Shown: positions 13,635 through 19,777 of the stretch, in pieces
Layout: each line of letters opens with the position of its first letter
Position numbering within the stretch: position 1 is the first letter of the stretch
The notes under the pieces: model-generated
What the model was told of the DNA's origin: nothing
The model's database searches: none
The model's input: only the letters and a program-made list of their open reading frames with translations
Program-made: the position numbers and the translations under genes
Assembly (NCBI GenBank): GCA_025353305.1
Contig: JANXQX010000262.1
Coordinates: forward strand, 1-19,777
Reading direction: 5' to 3'
Length of the DNA: 19,777 bases
Source of the DNA: Holophagaceae bacterium
GTDB lineage: Bacteria; Acidobacteriota; Holophagae; Holophagales; Holophagaceae

Positions 13635-16600
13635 TTAGACCAGATCCTGATGGTTCGCTAAGGAAGGCTCCCGGTTGCTTTCCAAGCATTCCAGACGACG
13701 ACGCACATGGGCCATCACTTCCGGGAACCGGTCGGTGATGGAGGTAAAATGGTTGCCGGTGAAGCGAATCAGCTCGGGATCCGGAAAGTGCTTCTTCCAC
13801 CCATCAATCAGACAGGTGGAGGGTTCAAGGTAGCCCTCTGCCAGCAGTACCGGTACTGGAAGAGGACGAGGCACGTAACGGCGAATGGCGGAATCCATGG
13901 AATCGAGCATGGCGCGGCCGCGAGCTTCCCGGCTCAACGGCATGGGCTCAGGTGAAACCACATCTCCCGGAAAGCCCCGGTACGCTGGATCCGGCGGATC
14001 CAGCATCACTAGCAGCGCCACCTCCTCTCCCGCAGCGAGCAGCTGCCGCGCCAGCTCAAGGGCCTCCAGCGCGCCGTTGCAGTGGCCACCCAGTTGGTAG
14101 GGACCCTTGGGTTGCAGGGCCCGCAGGAAGGGAAGATGCCTGGAGGCCCCTGCTTCGAGGGTCTCCGCGGTCGGCAGGCCATCCATTCCCGGAGGGTGGA
14201 CGAGGCAGACCAGGCGGTTCTCCCCAAGATACTGGGCCAGGTTCCTGGCGTAGAATCCGCCCCCCTGGAAATCGCCGTGCAGATAGAAGAACGGGCGCTT
14301 TCCAGCTCCGGTCTGCAGCGTCAAGACCGGGCCCTCCGCAATGGCTGCCGAACCGGCCAGAAGCTGGTCGGCCAGGGACTGGACCGTGGCCTTTGCATAG
14401 AAGGCCGCCATTGAAAGGGAGCGGCCGAAAAGAGCCTCCACCCGGGCCACCATGACAAAGGCCAGCATGGAGTGTCCACCGAGCTCGAAGAAATCGTCTT
14501 CCGCCCCGATGGACGTCACACCGAGAAGATCTTCCCAGATACCCGCAATGAGTGCCTGGGTCGGATCAGTCGGACTCTGGATGTGCCTCGAGAACAAGTG
14601 GGACAGCGGGACTTCCTGCAGCCGTCGGCGATCCAGCTTCCCGTTTGTCGTCGGAAATTGGGTCACCAGGCCGATGGCATTTGGAATCATGAAGGGGGGC
14701 AGTTTTTCGCGGAGGAAGGAGAACACATCCATCAGGTCGAACGCGGTGGGGCTGTATCTGGGTTCGATGTAGGCCACCAGCAGACGGTCGCCGGAGGTAC
14801 CTTCGCGGACGTCCGCGATGCCCTGGACCACGGCAGGATGCTGGGCCAGGGCGGCCTCGATCTCGCCGAGCTCAATCCGATGGCCCCGCAGTTTGACCTG
14901 ACTGTCCTTCCGGCCAAGGAATTCCAGGGTTCCGTCCGTCAGATAGCGGGCCTGATCGCCGGTGCGGTAGAGCCGCTGGGAACGCTCGGGTGTCAGGTGG
15001 TTCTGAACGAAGGCCGATCGGGTGAGCTCCGGCAGGTTCCGATAACCGCGGGCCAGACCCGGACCGCCCACATGGAGTTCCCCGGGCACACCCACAGGCA
15101 CCGGTTCTCCGATGGAATCAAGGACATGCACGACGGTGTCTCCGATCGGTCGGCCGATGGGAATGGAGGTCAAGCCCTCCGGCAGGTCCCTTGGAATGGG
15201 GTGGCAGCAAGTAAAAGTCGTAGCCTCTGTGGGACCGTACCCATTCACGAACCGGGTTTCAGGAAAACGGTCCAGGGCCCGGCGGATGTGGGGCACGGAA
15301 AGGGCTTCGCCTCCCACCAGTACCTGGGCCACACTGGCCAGTACCTGAGGAGCCTCATCGAGGAGTGCGTTGAAAAGTACCGTAGTGAGCCAAAGGGTGT
15401 TCACGCCTTGGGCTGCCACCACTTGTCCCAAGGGACCCGGCGCCAGCTCGGCCTCGGGATAAAGAACGCAGGTCCCCCCGTGAAGCAGGGCGGCCCAAAG
15501 CTCGAAGGTCGAGGCATCGAAGGAAACGGGTGCCGCCAGCAGGGTGACCGTTTCCGGGCCCAGATCCACGTAGTTGATTCCGAACAGCAGCCGCACGATA
15601 CCGCCGTGGCCTATTTCCACGCCCTTCGAGCGCCCAGTGGAACCCGAGGTGTACATCACGTACGCAAGCTGGCCGGGCAAGAGCCTTCCCTCCAAGTCGG
15701 CCGGATCCGAATCCTCCCGTTCCAGAACCCCGAGGTCGAGGCAGAAAACTTTGGTGTCGCAGGCAGGCACTTGTGAGACCAGATGCCCCTGGGTGAGCAG
15801 AATGCTCGCCCCTGCATCCTGGAGCATGAAGGCCAGACGCTCCTTCGGCATGCTGGCGTCCAGGGGCAGGTAGGCTCCCCCTGCCTTTAGGATTCCGAGA
15901 ATCCCCACCACCAGCTCGAGCGAACGGCCCATGAACAAGCCGACCACCCGGTCCGGCCCGATTCCAACCTCCTGCAGCCGACGGGCCAGGCGGTTGGCCA
16001 GGCGATTCAGGGCACCATACGTAAGTGAGTCGGTTCCTATAACTACGGCGATCGCCTCTGGATTGCGGGCGACCTGGGCCTCGAACAGCCGATGGACACC
16101 CGCGGTGGGAACCTCCGGCGCGGGAGGGTTGAAGTCCAACAGGACGCGCAGCCGTTCTCCCGCATCCATCATCCGAAGAGTGGAGATGCGATCCCCAGCG
16201 TGATCCGCCATTCCCTCCAATAGCTGCAGAAACTGGGACCGCATGTGCTCCAGGGTCCCTGGTTCGAGAATGTCCGTGTTGGCGGCGAGTTCGCCCCACA
16301 CATCGTCCGAGCCTTCCCACAGTGTTAGCCCCAGATCGAACATCCAGGTCTGTCGTTCCATGTCCACGCGGGAGTCGGTCAGGCCCGGGAAGTCCGAAGT
16401 GTCCAAGGGGACGTTCTGCATGGCGAAGACTGCCTGCACGAGGGGAGCGCGATCCGGGCTCCGCTGGGGCTCCAGCTCCTCCACGAGCTTCTCGAAGGGC
16501 AGATCCTGGTGGTCGAAAGCGCCGAGGGCTGTGGCGCGTACCCGTTTCAGCAGTTCGGCGAGGGTGGGATCCCCGGAGAGGTCCGCGCGGAAGGGGAGCA

Positions 16601-17534
16601 TGTTGACGAAGCAACCGATGAGCGGCTCCAGTTCAGGCCGGATCCGGCCTGCCATGGGGCAGCCCACGAGGAAGTCGGTTGCTTGGGTCCACCTTCCCAG
16701 GAGCACCTGGTAGCCCGCGAGGAGCACCATGAAAAGGGTCGTCCCTTCGGCCCGGGCGAGGGATCGCAGCGCTCCGACCAGGGCGACGGGAAGCCGGATA
16801 GCAATCCGGGTTCCGCAACCACTGGGCAGGGGAGGACGAGGATGGTCCAGGGGCAGGTCGAGAAACGCGGGGACCCCCTCGAGGCAGGTTCTCCAGTAGG
16901 ACAGGGATGTTTCCAAGCGATCGCCCTGAAACAGCTCCGCCTGCCAATGGGCAAAGTCAGAATATTGCACCGTCAGGTCGGGTAGCCCTGCATGGCCGCC
17001 CTGCAGGCAGGACCGGTATAGGGCTTTGAGATCCCGGAGCAGCACTTCCAGGGACCAGGCGTCCGAGATGATGTGGTGGAGACCTAGAACCAGAAGGTGC
17101 TCCCGAGGGGAAAGAACCAGGAGAAGGACCCTGAACAAGGGCCCGATGGCCAGGTCGAAGGGATGCCCTATGGCCTCCTCGGCCAGCGCCAAAGCCCTTG
17201 GTAACCGCTCCGTGTGGGGCAGGTCCGAGAGGTCAATGCGGGAAAGGTTGAGGTCAAGGTTGGTGGCGATAACCTGCTGGGGTTGGCCATCCAGCCACTG
17301 CACTGTGGTCCGGAGGGATTCATGCCGGGCCACCAGAAGGGAAAGGCCCGCCTCTAGCGCAGGCAGATCCAGCAAACCTTCCAGCCGTTGGACCCGGTTG
17401 ACGTTGTAGACGGTGCGATCGGCAAGTTGCTGGTCCAGCAGCCAGAGTTGCCGCTGGGCGAACGAGGCCGGAAATACATACACGTCGTCAGTACTGGTTT
17501 CCGGTGGTGGTTCAGGGGGTGGATTCAGGGTCAT
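13635..17534 (-). CDS. Nonribosomal peptide synthetase module, C-A-PCP-TE
   Basis: The 1299-residue product is a complete termination module. Condensation domain: ~20-455, with active-site HHIISDAW at 153-160 (Ala where Gly is usual). Adenylation domain: ~475-985, with YTSGSTGRSKG, YRTGD and the A10 lysine Lys966 (NGKLDR). Its ten specificity residues read D673 A674 F677 W715 L739 G741 G765 T773 F774 K966, the valine-type code. Carrier: LGGHS with Ser1022 as phosphopantetheine site. Thioesterase: ~1075-1299, with GGHCNG placing Cys1152 at the nucleophile site, Asp1179 and His1262. ATG 17534 is preferred over an in-frame GTG at 17561; neither has a strong ribosome site. The single C domain should take an acyl donor from the upstream ligase-PCP. 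Confidence 0.93.
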   Translation of the reverse strand: MTLNPPPEPPPETSTDDVYVFPASFAQRQLWLLDQQLADRTVYNVNRVQRLEGLLDLPALEAGLSLLVARHESLRTTVQWLDGQPQQVIATNLDLNLSRIDLSDLPHTERLPRALALAEEAIGHPFDLAIGPLFRVLLLVLSPREHLLVLGLHHIISDAWSLEVLLRDLKALYRSCLQGGHAGLPDLTVQYSDFAHWQAELFQGDRLETSLSYWRTCLEGVPAFLDLPLDHPRPPLPSGCGTRIAIRLPVALVGALRSLARAEGTTLFMVLLAGYQVLLGRWTQATDFLVGCPMAGRIRPELEPLIGCFVNMLPFRADLSGDPTLAELLKRVRATALGAFDHQDLPFEKLVEELEPQRSPDRAPLVQAVFAMQNVPLDTSDFPGLTDSRVDMERQTWMFDLGLTLWEGSDDVWGELAANTDILEPGTLEHMRSQFLQLLEGMADHAGDRISTLRMMDAGERLRVLLDFNPPAPEVPTAGVHRLFEAQVARNPEAIAVVIGTDSLTYGALNRLANRLARRLQEVGIGPDRVVGLFMGRSLELVVGILGILKAGGAYLPLDASMPKERLAFMLQDAGASILLTQGHLVSQVPACDTKVFCLDLGVLEREDSDPADLEGRLLPGQLAYVMYTSGSTGRSKGVEIGHGGIVRLLFGINYVDLGPETVTLLAAPVSFDASTFELWAALLHGGTCVLYPEAELAPGPLGQVVAAQGVNTLWLTTVLFNALLDEAPQVLASVAQVLVGGEALSVPHIRRALDRFPETRFVNGYGPTEATTFTCCHPIPRDLPEGLTSIPIGRPIGDTVVHVLDSIGEPVPVGVPGELHVGGPGLARGYRNLPELTRSAFVQNHLTPERSQRLYRTGDQARYLTDGTLEFLGRKDSQVKLRGHRIELGEIEAALAQHPAVVQGIADVREGTSGDRLLVAYIEPRYSPTAFDLMDVFSFLREKLPPFMIPNAIGLVTQFPTTNGKLDRRRLQEVPLSHLFSRHIQSPTDPTQALIAGIWEDLLGVTSIGAEDDFFELGGHSMLAFVMVARVEALFGRSLSMAAFYAKATVQSLADQLLAGSAAIAEGPVLTLQTGAGKRPFFYLHGDFQGGGFYARNLAQYLGENRLVCLVHPPGMDGLPTAETLEAGASRHLPFLRALQPKGPYQLGGHCNGALEALELARQLLAAGEEVALLVMLDPPDPAYRGFPGDVVSPEPMPLSREARGRAMLDSMDSAIRRYVPRPLPVPVLLAEGYLEPSTCLIDGWKKHFPDPELIRFTGNHFTSITDRFPEVMAHVRRRLECLESNREPSLANHQDLV

Positions 17535-17665
17535 TCGCAGCTCAAAAACCAAGGATCTCACGCGCTGTCAAGCGAAACAGAACCGTAACCTTCAGACGGC
17601 ACGAAGATTGACCCCAAGTTGCTGTAAGTCCGAAGGGCGACCGGAGTGGAGTATGGGATGCTCCC

Positions 17666-18565
17666 TCAATCATTCGCCAGACTTGCCCCGAAGGCTCTTC
17701 TTTTATAGGAGTGGACTTCTTTTGTAAGCCGGATCAACTTCTCAATGATAAGAACTGGCAATTTACTGGCCTCTGCGATTTGAATGGGTGCCCAGCCCCT
17801 TTCCATTCCTAGTAACGCCTGATCCAAAGCAAAGTAGCTCAGTTGGTTATAGATCTTGCGAATCTCGTCAATGGAGGCCGGATCGCGCACTCGTTCCACT
17901 TGTATGGGCGCCCCATCATAGATCCAGAAAGAGAGTCCGATCAGATCATCGTCACCCATCCTTAAACCTGCCGCGGGGGCCTGCGAGATCACTTCGGGTC
18001 TGGTGCCCAGGAGTTCAGCCAGCTGCCGGACCTGGCTTTTATACAGATGCATGATCGGACAGATGTGGGCGATATGATCCCCCAGTGGCAAGAAATAACC
18101 CAGTTCAAGTTCCGTCTTGTTTGCTGTGCCCATCACCAAATGGCCACGTTCCGCGTAGATGGCATAAATAAAGGTCCTTATTGCATTCTTGCCGCGTGTG
18201 ACATCGAGGGAGTTCGGCTCAGTGATGAAGCCCATTTCGGAATCAGATTCTGACAATATGGTTACCAATTTCTGCGGGAAAGGTCCGAAGGGTATTTCAA
18301 TCAGCTGGATTCCCAGATCATCTTTCAGATTATGAATATTCTGTATATATTTTGACTCAAAATCTTCCTGTAAGACGGTAAAACACTTGAGCTTTTCGCT
18401 GCCCAGCGCTCGCTGGCAAAGACGGGCGGTGACATCCGAATCAAGCCCCCCTGAAAGCCCGAGCACAACTTTAAACTCTCCCACCTCGGTTTTTATGAAA
18501 TGGAGAATGCGTTCAAGCTCCGCGTCGAGCGCCGATTTCGAGAGGATCAGGTTGCTCATCGTCAT
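17666..18565 (-). CDS. NadE-like ATP-pyrophosphatase (NAD+ synthase family)
   Basis: The 299-residue product has the N-type P-loop SGGLDS at 38-43, GTANKTELELGYF at 146-158 and LYKSQVRQLAELLG at 174-187, all hallmarks of ammonia-dependent NAD+ synthase. These enzymes adenylate a carboxylate with ATP and amidate it with ammonia. The usual PSAGL...GQTDE segment is changed to PAAGLRMGDDDLIG, losing the QT residues, and GDG becomes GDH. There is no glutaminase domain. The gene is visibly more AT-rich than its neighbours, for example around 18320-18360. It lies between two NRPS genes in the same direction, with 120-bp and 131-bp gaps. It may be a true NadE or a pathway amidase acting on the product. 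ATG 18565 has a weak GGA ribosome site. Confidence 0.85.
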   Translation of the reverse strand: MTMSNLILSKSALDAELERILHFIKTEVGEFKVVLGLSGGLDSDVTARLCQRALGSEKLKCFTVLQEDFESKYIQNIHNLKDDLGIQLIEIPFGPFPQKLVTILSESDSEMGFITEPNSLDVTRGKNAIRTFIYAIYAERGHLVMGTANKTELELGYFLPLGDHIAHICPIMHLYKSQVRQLAELLGTRPEVISQAPAAGLRMGDDDLIGLSFWIYDGAPIQVERVRDPASIDEIRKIYNQLSYFALDQALLGMERGWAPIQIAEASKLPVLIIEKLIRLTKEVHSYKRRAFGASLAND

Positions 18566-18685
18566 GTCGATCCAAAATTACCACACGCCCGTCAACCCAT
18601 ACCCTGCAGATCCAGGTCCCGATACCGCTCCAGATACCGGTGTGGAAACTTCCCAGCTCGGCGACCCTGGTTTATATACAGACCA

Positions 18686-19777
18686 TCAAGGCAGCCGTCT
18701 CGGTATGCGGGGCTGGGCGCGGATTTCCGGGGCCGCGGCCCGGGCCAGGCCGGGATCTGGATTCCTTAGTAAGGCCGCCAGTTCCGCGATGGTGGGCCGC
18801 TCGAAAAAGCAGCGGATGGGAACCTCCAGTCCGAAAGCCTGGGGCAGTCTGCCCAGCACCTGCGCGGCCAGGATCGAATCACCCCCCAAGGCGAAGAAAT
18901 TGTCGTGGATTCCCAATTCATCCGTTTTGAGGATCCGGCGCCAGAGACCCGCAAGGGTTTCCTCCAGACCATCGGTCGGGGCCACCCGTGGCCGACGCAT
19001 GGCCTCCGCTAAAAGCTTCCCCAGTCCGATTCGCTGCAGTTTCCCAGTGGGGCCCTTGGGAATCTCAGGCACGAATACGATCTGCTGCGGCAGTTTGAAG
19101 TTGGCCAAATGGGTTGCTGCGTGACGGAGGAGCAAGGATTCAGTGGCCACGGAGCCTGGCTTGAGCACGACGGCCACGACGATCCCTTCCCCCAGCCGTG
19201 GGTGGGGCACACCAAAGGCAACCGCCTGGTGCACGGCGGGATGGGCAAGGAAAACCTCGTCGACCTCCCGGGGAGAGATCTTCCAGCCGCCGCGGTTGAT
19301 GAGCTCCTTGAGGCGGCCCGTCAGGAAGAGGTAGCCGTCCTTGTCCAGGAACCCCTGGTCTCCGGTCCGGAACCACCCGTGGGTGAAGGCCTCGGCGTTG
19401 GCCTCGGGGCGCCGCTCGTACCCCGTCAGGATGCTGGGACCACGGACCACCACTTCGCCAGGAGTTGCAGGGGGCAGCAGGGATCCTCCTTCATCCATGA
19501 TGGCCACCTCCGGCCCCGCCGCGAGGCCCACGGAACCAGGCTTGCGCGGGGCGGGAGGCAAGGGGTTGGAGGCGATCTGGTGGGCTCCTTCGGTCATGCC
19601 ATAGGCCTCCAGGACGGGCAGCTTGAAGGCAGTCTCCAGTGCTGCCATGACCAGCGGCGGCAGAGCCGCAGAGCAGGACCGGATGAAGCGAAGACCATGG
19701 GAACCCATCCGCTCGGGGTACTGCGAAGCCCCCTCAAGTATCGCCTGATGCATGGTGGGAACAGCGGTGGTCCACGT
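18686..19777 (-). CDS. AMP-dependent acid ligase fused to carrier protein (partial, N-terminus beyond right edge)
   Basis: The visible 363 residues are the C-terminal part of an ANL-superfamily ligase followed by a carrier domain. From the edge: AVPTMHQAIL, RFIRSCSAALPP, AYGMTEG, GEVVVRGP, GWFRTGDQGF, GRLKELINRGGWKISPREVD and PKGPTGKLQ with its catalytic Lys. These resemble AAE3/Pcs60-type oxalate or acyl-CoA ligases more than amino-acid A domains. The final ~85 residues form a PCP with the site ALGGDS. The enzyme should adenylate a carboxylic acid and load it on its own carrier, giving the donor for the C domain of the 13635-17534 module. The frame is open to the window end; the internal Met at 19753 is not the start. 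Substrate not determinable here. Confidence 0.9.
   Translation of the reverse strand, partial: TWTTAVPTMHQAILEGASQYPERMGSHGLRFIRSCSAALPPLVMAALETAFKLPVLEAYGMTEGAHQIASNPLPPAPRKPGSVGLAAGPEVAIMDEGGSLLPPATPGEVVVRGPSILTGYERRPEANAEAFTHGWFRTGDQGFLDKDGYLFLTGRLKELINRGGWKISPREVDEVFLAHPAVHQAVAFGVPHPRLGEGIVVAVVLKPGSVATESLLLRHAATHLANFKLPQQIVFVPEIPKGPTGKLQRIGLGKLLAEAMRRPRVAPTDGLEETLAGLWRRILKTDELGIHDNFFALGGDSILAAQVLGRLPQAFGLEVPIRCFFERPTIAELAALLRNPDPGLARAAAPEIRAQPRIPRRLP

Noticed and set aside
14472..15776. 434-codon plus-strand frame opposite the NRPS adenylation domain
   Set aside because: It is a shadow of the NRPS gene with no recognisable domain.
17536..17571. Perfect TTGACA on the minus strand just before the NRPS start
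   Set aside because: The -10 position holds only T-rich sequence without a TATAAT-like match, and a start site there would leave almost no leader.

Overview
This window is high-GC bacterial chromosome with dense genes and mostly ribosome-binding-site-led starts. The secreted M16 peptidase pair, with its long charged insertion and -AQT signal-peptide ends, together with the secreted PLD protein, the Cys-tailed hemerythrin protein and the general protein style, suggests an Acidobacteriota member, possibly Holophagae (Geothrix/Holophaga-like). That assignment is recall-based inference. No rRNA, tRNA or CRISPR array was recognised.

Layout. (a) 1-2600 is an accessory stretch of small genes among mobile-element debris: a possible transposase C-terminus at the window edge, an attC-like inverted repeat, a small secreted protein, a truncated IS110-family transposase on the minus strand, a small BamE/SmpA-like lipoprotein and an isochorismatase-family hydrolase. 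(b) 2608-3849 is a minus-strand MFS transporter gene read in three pieces because of two compensating frameshifts. (c) 4304-8075 holds a bacteriohemerythrin and then a tightly coupled pair of secreted M16 peptidases, one catalytic and one lacking the zinc site. (d) 8254-12788 holds a secreted phospholipase D-family protein, a convergent EamA/DMT permease, a divergent gamma-glutamyltransferase-family enzyme and a second hemerythrin-domain protein with a cysteine-bearing tail. (e) 12838-13425 encodes a secreted protein made of two near-identical ~46-residue repeats.

(f) 13635-19777, all on the minus strand, is the most interesting part: a compact nonribosomal peptide locus running off the right edge. 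In transcription order it encodes an acyl/aryl-acid AMP ligase (AAE3/Pcs60-like) fused to a carrier protein, a NadE-like ATP-pyrophosphatase with an altered substrate motif and lower GC, and a C-A-PCP-TE module. The A-domain specificity residues read DAFWLGGTFK, matching the valine type, and the TE has cysteine in place of the usual nucleophilic serine. A simple model is that an acid is loaded on the ligase-PCP, condensed with valine (or a similar aliphatic amino acid) and released by the Cys-TE, with the NadE-like enzyme possibly amidating a carboxylate. I cannot name a described pathway with this gene set.
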